Below are positions 44,518 to 53,441 of a stretch of DNA of 64,000 nt, piece after piece. The position numbers were made by a program, and so were the translations under genes. The stretch comes from Clostridium_AD sp937920395 (GTDB taxonomy: Bacteria > Bacillota > Clostridia > Clostridiales > Clostridiaceae), in NCBI GenBank assembly GCA_052274345.1, contig DAVZGP010000015.1, forward strand, positions 4,887 through 68,886, in the 5' to 3' direction. Position 1 is the stretch's first letter. Every line of letters begins with the position of its first letter. The notes under the pieces were generated by a model. It saw only the letters and a list, made by a program, of their open reading frames with translations, searched no databases and was not told the origin of the DNA.

Positions 44518-45081
44518 ATGAACATTGCTTATACCAGGGTAAGTTCAAATCAGCAAAGTGACGACAGACAATTTTCAGAACTTAAAAATTACAAAATAGA
44601 AAAATGGTTCAATGAAAAATTAACTACAGTCGAAATCTGCCCACAATTAAAAGCAATGCTTGACTTTATAAGGCCTGGAGATACAATTTTCGTGTGTAAT
44701 TTTAGTAGGATTGCTAGATCAACTAATGAACTTCTTGTTTTAGGTAAACGATTAGAAAGTAAGGGAATTTATTTAAGAAGCATTGATGAAAAATTAGATA
44801 CTAGTACCGCAACGGGTAAACTTATGTTTACTATGATTGATTCAATTATCGAGTTTCAAAAGACTACTTTATTAGAACATCAAAAAAAAGGTATTGCCAT
44901 TGCAAAGGCAAATGGAAAATACAAAGGCCGTAAAAAAATAAATTATCCATCAAATTGGGAAGATATTTATAAAAAGTACAAGGACAGAGAATTAACAGGA
45001 ACTAGATCAATGGAGTTATTAAAACTTAAAAGAAATACTTTTTATAAGCTGGTTGATGAATATAAAAAACAAAATAAGTAA
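44518..45081 (+). CDS. Serine recombinase (resolvase/invertase family)
   Basis: I start at ATG 44518 (MNIAYTRVSS) behind AAAAGGGGTTGTTT. The product is 187 residues, the size of Tn3-type resolvases or DNA invertases. The catalytic Ser lies in YTRVSSNQQSDDRQ; the helix region has FVCNFSRIARSTNELLVLG, the conserved Arg of SRIARS and the E helix LMFTMIDSIIEFQKTTLLEHQKKGI. The C-terminal HTH is YPSNWEDIYKKYKDRELTGTR-like with a short tail. No transposase or invertible segment is obvious nearby, so its site is unknown; a 9-bp dyad sits upstream. Confidence 0.88.
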   Translation: MNIAYTRVSSNQQSDDRQFSELKNYKIEKWFNEKLTTVEICPQLKAMLDFIRPGDTIFVCNFSRIARSTNELLVLGKRLESKGIYLRSIDEKLDTSTATGKLMFTMIDSIIEFQKTTLLEHQKKGIAIAKANGKYKGRKKINYPSNWEDIYKKYKDRELTGTRSMELLKLKRNTFYKLVDEYKKQNK

Positions 45082-45202
45082 GAATAGAAAAAAATTAAGA
45101 AATGTTATATATAGAAAAATAGTGAAACTGTTGTATACTGTTTATAAAGGTATTAATTAAGTAATGTAAAGAAGTGATTTTTTATTAAAAAGGGGTATAA
45201 AA

Positions 45203-45715
45203 ATGATAAGGGATGCAAATTTAAATGATTTACCTGATATTTTAGAAATTTATAATGATGCAATATTACATACGACAGCTGTATATGCTTATAAAGCGCT
45301 CACTATTGAAGAGAGAATACAATGGTATGAAAAAAAGATTCAAGAGGGATATCCTATAATTGTAGTTGAGGAAAATAGTAAGGTAATTGGATTTGCTACA
45401 TATGGTTCATTCAGACCATTTCCGGCATTTAAATACACTATTGAACATTCTATTTATGTTAATGAAAAACACTTCAATAAAGGTATAGGAACCATACTAC
45501 TTAAAGAGATTATACGGATTTGTGATGAAAGAAAAATTTCAACTATGGTAGCTGGAATTGATGATTCAAATGATAAAAGTATCAGAATGCATGAAAAGTT
45601 AGGGTTTAAATATTCAGGTACTATAAATAGGGCGGGATATAAATTTGAGAAATGGCTTAATCTAGTTTTTTATCAATTAGAACTTAAAGGCCCTGATAAT
45701 CCAATTGAGAATTAA
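45203..45715 (+). CDS. GNAT acetyltransferase (phosphinothricin acetyltransferase-like)
   Basis: A 170-residue protein. IRDANLNDLPDILEIYNDAI begins the fold, IIVVEENSKVIGFATYG forms the core strands, and HFNKGIGTILLKEII is the acetyl-CoA loop (Q/R-x-x-G-x-G/A form). HEKLGFKYSGTINRAGYKF and WLNLVFYQLEL are typical of the Pat/MnaT (YncA) branch that acetylates phosphinothricin or methionine sulfone-like compounds. The natural substrate is unknown. ATG follows AAAAAGGGGTATAAAA. Confidence 0.85.
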   Translation: MIRDANLNDLPDILEIYNDAILHTTAVYAYKALTIEERIQWYEKKIQEGYPIIVVEENSKVIGFATYGSFRPFPAFKYTIEHSIYVNEKHFNKGIGTILLKEIIRICDERKISTMVAGIDDSNDKSIRMHEKLGFKYSGTINRAGYKFEKWLNLVFYQLELKGPDNPIEN

Positions 45716-45749
45716 ATAATACAATTACATAGAAAGTAGGGAAGACATC

Positions 45750-46262
45750 ATGGGTGAATTATGTGATATTTACGATATTAACGGTAAAAAAACTGGAAAA
45801 GTCTTTGAGCGTGGTCAAAATTTAAATGATGGTGAATTACAGCTAGTCACTGATATTTGGATTATTAATAATAAATCGCAAATACTAATCCAAAAGAGAT
45901 CAAAGGATAAAGTGATTTCTCCAAATATTTGGGCAACCCATGGTGGATGTGTAGCTACTAATGAGACTAGTTTAAATGGTTGTATAAGAGAGGCTCATGA
46001 AGAAATTGGAATTTTACTTAATATTAAAGATATACAACTATTAACTAGAAGTATTAGTGATACTTTAATAATGGATAGCTATATAGTGATACATGAATTT
46101 AATATTTCATTAGCTATATTACAAGTAGAAGAAGTTGGCGACCTAAAATGGGTATCTCTTAATGAATTAAAGGATATGGTTAAAAATAAGTGCTTTTTTA
46201 ATTATCTAGAACTACCATATGTAATTAAGTTTATTAATAGTCAAAAATTGAACAAGAAATAA
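45750..46262 (+). CDS. Nudix hydrolase
   Basis: A 170-residue protein with the full Nudix box: G-x5-E-x7-R-E-x-x-E-E-x-G, seen as GCVATNE, TSLNGCI, REAHEEIGI. The N-terminal CDIYDINGKKTG and VTDIWIINNKSQILIQKRS resemble the branch related to isopentenyl diphosphate isomerase. It probably hydrolyses a nucleoside diphosphate-linked compound; the substrate cannot be read. It lies 34 bases after the GNAT gene and probably shares its transcript. Confidence 0.88.
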   Translation: MGELCDIYDINGKKTGKVFERGQNLNDGELQLVTDIWIINNKSQILIQKRSKDKVISPNIWATHGGCVATNETSLNGCIREAHEEIGILLNIKDIQLLTRSISDTLIMDSYIVIHEFNISLAILQVEEVGDLKWVSLNELKDMVKNKCFFNYLELPYVIKFINSQKLNKK

Positions 46263-46330
46263 TAGTGGTTATACATAATTATTTATAAATTATTAAAATT
46301 TACTTTATTACCCAATAGAAAGGGGCTAAT

Positions 46331-46633
46331 ATGGAACCTTTTACAGAGAGAGTTGTAGAAATAATTAAAGGTATACCTGAGGGAAAGGTGATGACTTACG
46401 GTCAAATTGCAGCTCAAGCTGGAAGTCCTAGAGGAGCAAGGCAAGTAGTTAGGGTTCTTCATACCTTAAGTAAAAAATATAAACTGCCTTGGTATAGAGT
46501 TGTAAACATAAAAGGGGAGATTAGTATCAATGATTGTGAATCTCATAATGTGCAGAGGATGTTTCTTGAAAGTGAAGGTATAAAATTTAATGAACACAAT
46601 GTTATAGATCTGAATGAATTTCAATATCATTAG
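46331..46633 (+). CDS. Alkyltransferase-like DNA-binding protein (ATL)
   Basis: A 100-residue homologue of the MGMT C-terminal domain: IPEGKVMTYGQIAAQAGSP, then RGARQVVRVLH and PWYRVVNIKGEIS. The methyl-acceptor Cys of the PCHR motif is replaced by Trp (PWYRV), the ATL hallmark. It would bind O6-alkylguanine and recruit nucleotide excision repair rather than accept the alkyl group. It lies 68 bases downstream of the Nudix gene; ATG follows AAAGGGGCTAAT. Confidence 0.9.
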   Translation: MEPFTERVVEIIKGIPEGKVMTYGQIAAQAGSPRGARQVVRVLHTLSKKYKLPWYRVVNIKGEISINDCESHNVQRMFLESEGIKFNEHNVIDLNEFQYH

Positions 46634-46764
46634 CACTGCAAGTTGTATGGATTTTACATTATAGATATTTGACTAAAACAATCAAAAATACTCCATAATA
46701 GTTTATGGAGTATTTATACTACTAATATTATTATAATAAGTACATAATTAATAGAAAGTAGTTG

Positions 46765-46971
46765 CTATGCTTTTTTACTTCTGAATATAAACACGATAAT
46801 ATTAACAGCAGATAGTCCTACTAAGATGTATATAAATCTAGCAAGGAATGGAATAGCTCCAAAGATGGTGCTAACTAGGTTGAAATTTAATAACCCTAAA
46901 AGTCCCCAGTTTAATGCACCAACCAATACAAATATAAATGAAAGTTTGTCTATAGTAGTAAGCTTATACAT
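46765..46971 (-). CDS. DUF378 small membrane protein
   Basis: About 68 residues, two transmembrane helices. LSFIFVLVGALNWGLLGLL, then ARFIYILVGLSAVNIIVF, is the DUF378 signature (LVGALNWGL). I start at the inner MYKLTTIDKL methionine behind a GGGGG tract; a GTG 12 bases upstream is possible. Function unknown. Confidence 0.8.
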   Translation of the reverse strand: MYKLTTIDKLSFIFVLVGALNWGLLGLLNFNLVSTIFGAIPFLARFIYILVGLSAVNIIVFIFRSKKA

Positions 46972-47210
46972 AATTACCCCCACACTATTATAATTATTTC
47001 TAGTTGTTTAAATTATATTAGAAATATAATATTTTAGAACTACTTAATGATTTCTTTAAGGTATTATTAATATGTGTGGAGATGTATTTATAATTCAGAA
47101 GATTATATAACTAGCTTATACGAACATTTACATTACTATTGGCAATATTGTATGTTATAATATGAATGATAATCGTTTTATATCTTAATATGTACGTGTG
47201 GAGGCAAAAT

Positions 47211-48641
47211 ATGAGAAATACTTATAATACACCATTAAATAGTAGATACGCATCGAAAGAAATGAGTTTCTTATTTTCAGATGATATGAAATTTAAAACT
47301 TGGAGAAAGCTTTGGGTTGCATTAGCTGAAGGTGAAAAATTATTAGGACTTAATATAACGCAGGCTCAAATAAGCGAACTTAAAGCCAATGTTGATAATG
47401 TGAATTATGAAGTTGCTGAAGAAAAAGAAAAAGAAATAAGACATGACGTAATGAGCCATGTATATGCATATGGGGTCCAATGTCCAACTGCAAAGGGGAT
47501 AATACATTTAGGGGCTACTAGCTGTTATGTAGGCGATAACACAGATCTTATCATAATGAAAAAGGCTTTATTGTTAATTAAAAAGAAATTAGTTAATGTA
47601 ATTAGTAAATCATCAACATTTGCATTAAAATATAAAGATATTCCTACTTTAGGTTACACTCATCTGCAACCAGCACAATTAACTACTGTAGGTAAAAGAG
47701 CAACACTATGGATTCAAGATTTAGTTATGGATTTAGAAAATTTGGATTTTGTAATTGATAATATTAAGTTACTTGGAGTAAAGGGGACTACCGGAACTCA
47801 AGCTAGTTTTATGAACTTATTTGAAAATGATGAGAAAAAGGTTAAAGACTTAGATAAATATGTAGCAAATAAAATGGGATTTGTTGATACATATCCAGTT
47901 ACTGGTCAAACTTATTCTAGAAAAGTAGATTCTATAATACTAAATACACTTTCAGAAATAGCTCAAAGTGCTTATAAATTTAGTAATGATTTAAGAATAC
48001 TTCAAAGTATGAAAGAATTAGAAGAGCCATTTGAGAAAAAACAAATCGGATCTTCTGCAATGGCATACAAAAGGAATCCTATGCGTTCTGAACGAATTAG
48101 TTCACTTTCTAGGTACATTATAGTAGATTCATTAAATCCTGCTATAACAGCTGCAACACAGTGGTTTGAGCGAACACTAGATGATTCAGCTAATAAGAGA
48201 ATATCTGTGGCTGAAGCGTTCCTTGCACTTGATGGAGTATTAAATTTATATATGAATATAGCAGGGAACATGGTTGTATATGAAAAGGTAATTACTTCTC
48301 ATGTAAACCATGAGTTACCATTTATGGCTACAGAAAACATCCTTATGGAAGCAGTTAAAAAGGGCGGAGATAGACAAGATCTTCATGAACACCTTAGAGT
48401 TCATTCTATGGCTGCAGCAAAACGTGTCAAAGAAGAAGGGCTAAATAATGATCTTATAGAAAGAATTATAAATGATCCAATCTTTAAGATGTCAAAAGAA
48501 GAGATTATAGCTGTTATTGATCCAATTAAATTTGTTGGAAGGGCTCCAAGTCAAGTAGTAGACTTTATAGCTGAATATGTAAATCCAATACTCGCAGCTA
48601 ATAAAGATGCAATTGGCGTTGAAACCGCTATAAACGTATAA
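47211..48641 (+). CDS. purB: Adenylosuccinate lyase
   Basis: I start at ATG 47211 (MRNTYNTPLNSRYAS) behind GTGGAGGCAAAAT; the upstream open frame has no site. The product is 476 residues. The fumarase/aspartase superfamily signature GSSAMAYKRNPMRSE carries the catalytic Ser loop; HVYAYGVQCPTAKGIIHLG and TLGYTHLQPAQLTT hold the other substrate-binding His residues. It acts twice in purine synthesis, cleaving SAICAR and adenylosuccinate. It is a single-gene unit ended by a clear terminator. Confidence 0.95.
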   Translation: MRNTYNTPLNSRYASKEMSFLFSDDMKFKTWRKLWVALAEGEKLLGLNITQAQISELKANVDNVNYEVAEEKEKEIRHDVMSHVYAYGVQCPTAKGIIHLGATSCYVGDNTDLIIMKKALLLIKKKLVNVISKSSTFALKYKDIPTLGYTHLQPAQLTTVGKRATLWIQDLVMDLENLDFVIDNIKLLGVKGTTGTQASFMNLFENDEKKVKDLDKYVANKMGFVDTYPVTGQTYSRKVDSIILNTLSEIAQSAYKFSNDLRILQSMKELEEPFEKKQIGSSAMAYKRNPMRSERISSLSRYIIVDSLNPAITAATQWFERTLDDSANKRISVAEAFLALDGVLNLYMNIAGNMVVYEKVITSHVNHELPFMATENILMEAVKKGGDRQDLHEHLRVHSMAAAKRVKEEGLNNDLIERIINDPIFKMSKEEIIAVIDPIKFVGRAPSQVVDFIAEYVNPILAANKDAIGVETAINV

Positions 48642-48661
48642 TATTATATAATTTAAACTTT

Positions 48662-48695
48662 AAAAAGCTATCAGTAAAAAAACTGGTAGCTTTTT
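48662..48695 (+). terminator. Terminator of purB
   Basis: AAAAAGCTATCAGT pairs with ACTGGTAGCTTTTT (one G-U), 6-base A-rich loop. Confidence 0.85.
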
Positions 48696-48811
48696 AATTT
48701 CATAAAAATAAATAGTAAAATATCATTAATACAGGAGTAAAAACCATAGATAAAGAAAAACAGTTTAATTATATTTCAAAAAAACATGATTTTTACCCCT
48801 CTTTTGTAGTA

Positions 48812-48849
48812 TAATAATGTCGTGAAATGTAAGTTTCACGACATTATTA
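48812..48849. promoter_or_regulatory. 16-bp palindrome overlapping the xer promoter
   Basis: TAATAATGTCGTGAAA at 48812-48827 is the exact complement of 48834-48849 around TGTAAG. A TATAAT at 48810-48815 overlaps its left arm, so the transcript would start inside it. It is placed like an operator rather than a terminator. Confidence 0.6.
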
Positions 48850-48867
48850 CGTATTTTGGAGGTAGCT

Positions 48868-49869
48868 ATGAAATCTGATATAAATGGTATTTATAAAAAT
48901 GAACTCCCACAGTTTCTAAATGATTATTTTAATTATTTAGCTACGATTAAAGGCTGTTCTATTAATACGATTGTTGCTTATACTGCTGATTTATCATTAT
49001 TATTAAAGTTTATAAAAATGTATAAAGGTTTAGTAACATCTGATAAGGACCTAAAGCTTGAGGACATTGTAATTAACGACTTAACCTTAGATACATTAAA
49101 AACTCTTACATTACAAGATTTATATGCCTTTATCTCCTATCTTGGTAAATACAGGGCTAATGGCAATTATGCTAAGGCTAGAAAAATTGCATCCATAAAG
49201 TCCCTTTTTAAGTATTTAACTACTAAAGCTAAAGTACTAACTGTAGATCCAACAATAGATTTAGAGTCCCCTAAGCTTGGTAAAAGAAGCCCAGTTTTCT
49301 TAACATTAAGTGAAAGTAAAGCCCTGCTCGATGCCACAATTTCTCGAGATAAACATTCTATTCGTGACCATAGTATTATTACATTATTTCTAAACTGTGG
49401 TCTACGATTGTCAGAACTTTGTAGTATAAATTTATCTGATATGAAAGAAGATACATTATCTGTAATTGGAAAAGGAAATAAAGAACGAACAATTTATTTA
49501 AATAAAGCATCCCTTAGGGCAATCTATAAATATTTACCTATTAGAAATATGAACATAGATAAAATTCATGTTGAGGATAAAGATGCCCTCTTTATAAGTG
49601 GAAAATTTGGAAGAATTAATAAAAGAACTGTAGAGAGAATTGTAAAAAAGCATATAGGAGATGCTGGTCTCAATAAAAATAAATATACTCCTCATAAATT
49701 AAGACATACTTCAGCTACCCTCATGTATAAATACGGGAACGTAGATATTAGAAGTTTGCAAGATATATTAGGTCATGAAAATATTTCTACTACTCAAATA
49801 TATACTCATGCGGATGATGAAAAACTAAGAAATGCGGTTAAGTCGAATCCCCTCTCTGATGAACAATAA
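48868..49869 (+). CDS. Tyrosine recombinase, XerC/D-like
   Basis: I start at ATG 48868 (MKSDINGIYKNEL) behind TTGGAGGTAGCT; the earlier TTG would include this site. The product is 333 residues. The N-terminal SAM-like core-binding domain runs to about 140 and holds the typical YTADLSLLLKF. The catalytic domain has Arg in LNCGLRLSELCSINLS, Lys in GKGNKERTI, HKLRHTSATLM, GHENISTTQIY with the nucleophilic Tyr. The size and the lack of adjacent attachment sites or phage genes suggest a housekeeping-type Xer recombinase. Its promoter overlaps a 16-bp palindrome. It is followed by a bidirectional terminator. Confidence 0.9.
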   Translation: MKSDINGIYKNELPQFLNDYFNYLATIKGCSINTIVAYTADLSLLLKFIKMYKGLVTSDKDLKLEDIVINDLTLDTLKTLTLQDLYAFISYLGKYRANGNYAKARKIASIKSLFKYLTTKAKVLTVDPTIDLESPKLGKRSPVFLTLSESKALLDATISRDKHSIRDHSIITLFLNCGLRLSELCSINLSDMKEDTLSVIGKGNKERTIYLNKASLRAIYKYLPIRNMNIDKIHVEDKDALFISGKFGRINKRTVERIVKKHIGDAGLNKNKYTPHKLRHTSATLMYKYGNVDIRSLQDILGHENISTTQIYTHADDEKLRNAVKSNPLSDEQ

Positions 49870-49913
49870 AAAAGAGTATATGCTATCACATCAGTGATAA
49901 TATATACTCTTTT
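49870..49913. terminator. Bidirectional terminator between xer and the 49947 gene
   Basis: AAAAGAGTATAT and TATCAC pair with GTGATA and ATATACTCTTTT, leaving a small internal loop and an ATCA loop. T runs are present both ways. Confidence 0.85.
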
Positions 49914-49946
49914 AGCCTTTAATTCTATATGATTTGTAAGTACTGT

Positions 49947-50432
49947 TTATACCTTCTTAAGTCTTATAAGGCCTGGAAATTCCTCTTGAAGAAATTCTGA
50001 ATTATCTTCTTCGTCTTCAAGTAACTCTTTTGCCCCATCTATATCATCTATAAATTCCCAAACTTCATTATTTTCAGGTATGTATTTGTCTTTATTTAGT
50101 TTCTCTTGCTTTTCCTCAGCTAAAAATGCTTCATAAGCTTCAATTTTTGATGCTTCCTCATCTTTAGATGATTCTTCATCTTTATTTTCTATGGCCTCTG
50201 TCTCTAAAGCAGGTTCATCAATTTTATCCACATTATAAATATCATCATCTAACTTTCCTGTACCCGCATCCTCAAAGACTTCATCGATTTTTATAGCCTT
50301 AACATCAAAACCTTCAAGTTCTAAACATTTTCCACAGTTATCACATTTCTTATTTGAATTTAATTCGCAGACTTCACAATCACCACAGTCATTACAAATT
50401 TTCTTATTATTAAAGATACAGTTTTTAGACAT
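49947..50432 (-). CDS. Conserved hypothetical protein with Cys-rich N-terminus
   Basis: I start at ATG 50432 (MSKNCIFNNKKICNDCGDC) behind a GCGGGGTG site. The product is 161 residues. The first 40 residues hold eight cysteines in CxxC-like pairs (ICNDCGDCEVC, KKCDNCGKC), which suggests zinc or Fe-S binding. The remainder is very acidic (Glu/Asp-rich) with KIEAYEAFLAEEKQ and ends EFPGLIRLKKV. I recall such a protein divergent from lexA in clostridia but know no function. Confidence 0.65.
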   Translation of the reverse strand: MSKNCIFNNKKICNDCGDCEVCELNSNKKCDNCGKCLELEGFDVKAIKIDEVFEDAGTGKLDDDIYNVDKIDEPALETEAIENKDEESSKDEEASKIEAYEAFLAEEKQEKLNKDKYIPENNEVWEFIDDIDGAKELLEDEEDNSEFLQEEFPGLIRLKKV

Positions 50433-50597
50433 ACAACACCCCGCTACATTTATTTCAAATACTATCATAATAGTCTATTATAACAAATAAGGCATCATTA
50501 ATCAAATATTTATAAATTTTAATTATCTATAATATATTTATACTCAATTATTAAAAGAATTTTATATAGTTACTGTTTACAATTATAGACTAAAATA

Positions 50598-50609
50598 GAA
50601 CATTTGTTT
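50598..50609. promoter_or_regulatory. LexA box in the lexA promoter
   Basis: GAACATTTGTTT is one mismatch from the Gram-positive LexA consensus GAAC-N4-GTTC. It overlaps the lexA -35 (TTGATG at 50608-50613), so LexA would repress its own transcription. Confidence 0.8.
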
Positions 50610-50636
50610 GATGTTTTTACATTTATATGGTATAAT
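50608..50636 (+). promoter_or_regulatory. lexA promoter
   Basis: TTGATG at 50608-50613, 17-base spacer, TATAAT at 50631-50636. The LexA box overlaps the -35. Confidence 0.8.
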
Positions 50637-50661
50637 TTCAGCATGAATGAGAGGTGTTTAC

Positions 50662-51270
50662 ATGTTAACTCCAAAAAAAGATAAACAGAGTGAAATATAT
50701 AACTTTATAAAAGATCAAGTTCAATTAAAAGGATATCCACCTTCAGTAAGAGAAATATGTGTAGCTGTAGGATTAAAATCCACCTCAACTGTTCATGGTC
50801 ATTTAGAAAGATTAGAAAAAAAAGGATATATACGTAGAGACCCTGCTAAACCTCGTGCAATAGAATTATTAAAGGATTCTGTTACAAGAAAAGAACTTAT
50901 AGATATACCTATTATAGGAAAAATTACAGCTGGGGTACCAATCCTTGCGGTTGAGAATGTTGAAGATACATTTACTATACCTTTAAATTTTACCAAAACT
51001 AATAATGATTTATTTATGCTTAAGGTTTCGGGTAGTAGCATGATTGAAGCCGGAATATTAGATGGTGATCTTGCTATAATCGAGAAAGTTAATGCGGCTA
51101 AAAATGGAGATATAGTTGTAGCACTTATAGATAACGAAGCCACTATTAAAAGATTTTTTAAGGAAAAAGGACATATAAGGCTTCAGCCTGAAAATTCATC
51201 AATGTCCCCTATCATATTAGATGATTGTTCAATTTTAGGTATACTTGTCGGCATTTATAGAAAGTACTAA
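50662..51270 (+). CDS. lexA: LexA repressor
   Basis: I prefer ATG 50662 (MLTPKKDKQ) behind GAGAGGTGTTTAC over the earlier in-frame ATG at 50647. The product is 202 residues. The winged HTH has YPPSVREICVAVGLKSTSTVHGHLERLEKKGYI. The self-cleavage site is Ala-Gly in ITAGVPIL, the catalytic Ser in KVSGSSMIEAGILDGD and the Lys in NEATIKRFF. It represses the SOS regulon until RecA filaments trigger autocleavage. Its own LexA box overlaps the -35. A perfect terminator follows. Confidence 0.96.
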   Translation: MLTPKKDKQSEIYNFIKDQVQLKGYPPSVREICVAVGLKSTSTVHGHLERLEKKGYIRRDPAKPRAIELLKDSVTRKELIDIPIIGKITAGVPILAVENVEDTFTIPLNFTKTNNDLFMLKVSGSSMIEAGILDGDLAIIEKVNAAKNGDIVVALIDNEATIKRFFKEKGHIRLQPENSSMSPIILDDCSILGILVGIYRKY

Positions 51271-51290
51271 TTATCCCTTTAAACTTATGC

Positions 51291-51329
51291 AAAAGAGACT
51301 GTAATGATCTAATCATTACAGTCTCTTTT
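51291..51329 (+). terminator. Terminator after lexA
   Basis: Perfect 18-bp stem: AAAAGAGACTGTAATGAT at 51291-51308 with 51312-51329, loop CTA, ending in TTTT and shared with the convergent gene. Confidence 0.9.
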
Positions 51330-51385
51330 GATTGATACTAAGTTAACTGAAATAAATATTAATTATAATAATATTTACTCTAAAT

Positions 51386-52663
51386 TTATATAACTTTTGA
51401 AAGAGCTATTAATATTCCAATCTTAGCATGATCAAATGTTAATCCACCCTGTAAATATGCTATATAAGGCTCTCTTATTGGAGCATCCGCAGATAATTCT
51501 ATTGATGACCCTTGAATAAATGCGCCGGCTGCCATTATAACCTTATCTTCATATCCTGGCATATCCCATGGTTCACACTGAGCAAATGAATCAATCGGAG
51601 ATCCTGATTGTATCCCCTTAATAAAATTAATTAGCATTTCTTTATTTCCAAATTTGATAGCCTGTATTATATCACTTCTTTTATCTGTGTATTTAGGAAG
51701 AACATCAAACCCTGCAAGTTCCATAATCCTTGCACAGAAAATAGCACCCTTCAATGCTTCCATAGTTACGTGTGGAGCTAAAAACAATCCTTGAAATAAA
51801 GAACGCATTACTCCAAATGTTGAACCACATTCTCCACCTATGCCTGGAATTGTTAGTCTATATGACGCTTGCACTACATATTCTTCTTTACCTGCAATGT
51901 AACCACCCGTTGGTGCAATTCCACCACCAATATTTTTTATTAAAGAACCTGCAACTAAATCTGCACCAACATCTGTAGGCTCTGTAGTTTCAATAAATTC
52001 TCCATAACAATTATCTACAAAACAAATTACGTTAGGATTTATATCTTTTGCTGCTTTTATAATTTCTTCTATCTCACAAATTAATAAAGCTTTTCTCCAT
52101 CCATATCCAGTAGATCTTTGAATATGAACTAGCTTTATTGATTTATCGTTAAGCATTGTTTTTTTCATTAGATCTATATCAACCTTAGAATTTTTTAATT
52201 CCAGTTGTTTATATTTAACGCCAAAATCTTTTAATGATCCGATATCTTTTTTATTGGTTATGCCAATTATGTTATGTAGTGTATCATAAGGCGTTCCACA
52301 TACAGAAAGCATGGTATCATTAGGTCTTAAATTACCAAACAATGCTGCCCCAATTGCGTGTGTTCCATTAACAAAATGTGGTCTAACTAGTGCACTCTCA
52401 CAATTAAAAATTCTTGCATATACTTTATCTAATGAATCTCTTCCTATATCTCCATAACCATATCCAGATGAGTTTGTAAAATGAGATTCGCTAATTCTCT
52501 CATCTTGAAGTGCAGTCAAAACCTTAAGTTGGTTAAACTCCCGCACTTCATCAAGCTTATCAAACTCCCCTTGCACATCTTTTATTGCTATATCATAGAG
52601 GCCTATAGTTTTTGAATTTATTTTATACTTCTTTTGAAGATATTCTTTTGTTATGTCTAACAT
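51386..52663 (-). CDS. Methionine gamma-lyase-family PLP protein (YnbB-like, 'aluminium resistance')
   Basis: A 425-residue fold-type I PLP enzyme. SHFTNSSGYGYGDIGRDSLDKVYA and VRPHFVNGTHAIGAALFG are typical of the PF06838 family; CFVDNCYGEF carries the PLP-pyridine Asp and GSLIKNIGGGIAPTGG the Schiff-base Lys; the C-terminus ends in AYLQGGLTFDHAKIG. Members are annotated as aluminium resistance or methionine gamma-lyase-like, but the true reaction is unclear. ATG follows AAAGGGGAACTAAATC. In clostridia it often neighbours lexA. Confidence 0.9.
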   Translation of the reverse strand: MLDITKEYLQKKYKINSKTIGLYDIAIKDVQGEFDKLDEVREFNQLKVLTALQDERISESHFTNSSGYGYGDIGRDSLDKVYARIFNCESALVRPHFVNGTHAIGAALFGNLRPNDTMLSVCGTPYDTLHNIIGITNKKDIGSLKDFGVKYKQLELKNSKVDIDLMKKTMLNDKSIKLVHIQRSTGYGWRKALLICEIEEIIKAAKDINPNVICFVDNCYGEFIETTEPTDVGADLVAGSLIKNIGGGIAPTGGYIAGKEEYVVQASYRLTIPGIGGECGSTFGVMRSLFQGLFLAPHVTMEALKGAIFCARIMELAGFDVLPKYTDKRSDIIQAIKFGNKEMLINFIKGIQSGSPIDSFAQCEPWDMPGYEDKVIMAAGAFIQGSSIELSADAPIREPYIAYLQGGLTFDHAKIGILIALSKVI

Positions 52664-52726
52664 GATTTAGTTCCCCTTTGTATTATGTATTTTAATTTAC
52701 CTCATTAATAATAACATATATCTAAA

Positions 52727-53401
52727 CTATTTTAATATTATTGTGCCCTTTATTTGAATTTCCTCAGAATCAAAGGCTTGTATTCCTGATTTTTCTTCTA
52801 CTGCAACTTTATACATTGCTTTTGCCACAGTTTTTCCGTATACTGGCTTATATTTTTTTAGAGCACCATTAAATATAAAGGGAATACATTTTGAAATAAC
52901 TTCTGCTGCTTTTTCACCAAACCTAAATTCGGCTCTATCTCCTAAAAGCAAAGATGGTCTAAAAATTTTAAGACCTTTTAATCCTAAGTCACTAAGTATA
53001 GTTTCCAATTGACCTTTAACTTTGTTATAGAAAACACTAGACTTTATATTAGCACCCATTGATGAAATCACAAGAAATTGAGATACATCATTTTCCTTGG
53101 CTTTCCTAGCTAATGAAACTATATATTCTAAATCAACCTTTTTAAAGGCGTTTTTACTCTTAGCTTTTTTTATGGTTGTTCCTAGGCAGCAAAATATATG
53201 ATTAAGCCTATCATCAAGCTTATAGGTATCTATTAATTCAAAATTTATTATTTTCTCTTCAAGCTTTTTATTGTTAATTCCAGTAGGTTTTCTAACCCAA
53301 ACTATCACCTTTTCATACTCTGGGGACTCTAATAATATATTAACTAAATTACCACCAACAAGTCCGGTAGCCCCTACTACTAATGCTGTTTTCTTTTCCA
53401 T
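52727..53401 (-). CDS. Atypical SDR, NAD(P)-binding oxidoreductase
   Basis: A 224-residue Rossmann protein. ALVVGATGLVGGNLVNILLE holds the dinucleotide-binding GxxGxxG, IFCCLGTTIKKAKSK the conserved active-site strand and YNKVKGQLETIL the YxxxK pair. It resembles the HTATIP2/YwnB-like atypical SDR group. The substrate is unknown. ATG follows AAGGAGAGGTAATT. It sits just downstream of the paired ATPase genes (about 40 bases), possibly in the same transcript. Confidence 0.8.
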   Translation of the reverse strand: MEKKTALVVGATGLVGGNLVNILLESPEYEKVIVWVRKPTGINNKKLEEKIINFELIDTYKLDDRLNHIFCCLGTTIKKAKSKNAFKKVDLEYIVSLARKAKENDVSQFLVISSMGANIKSSVFYNKVKGQLETILSDLGLKGLKIFRPSLLLGDRAEFRFGEKAAEVISKCIPFIFNGALKKYKPVYGKTVAKAMYKVAVEEKSGIQAFDSEEIQIKGTIILK

Positions 53402-53441
53402 AATTACCTCTCCTTACGATTAAATATATATAGTTTTATTC

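Noticed and set aside
44386..45081. Complete transposon or IS607-like element around the serine recombinase.
   Set aside because: No second ORF, TnpB-like gene or terminal repeats were found around it.
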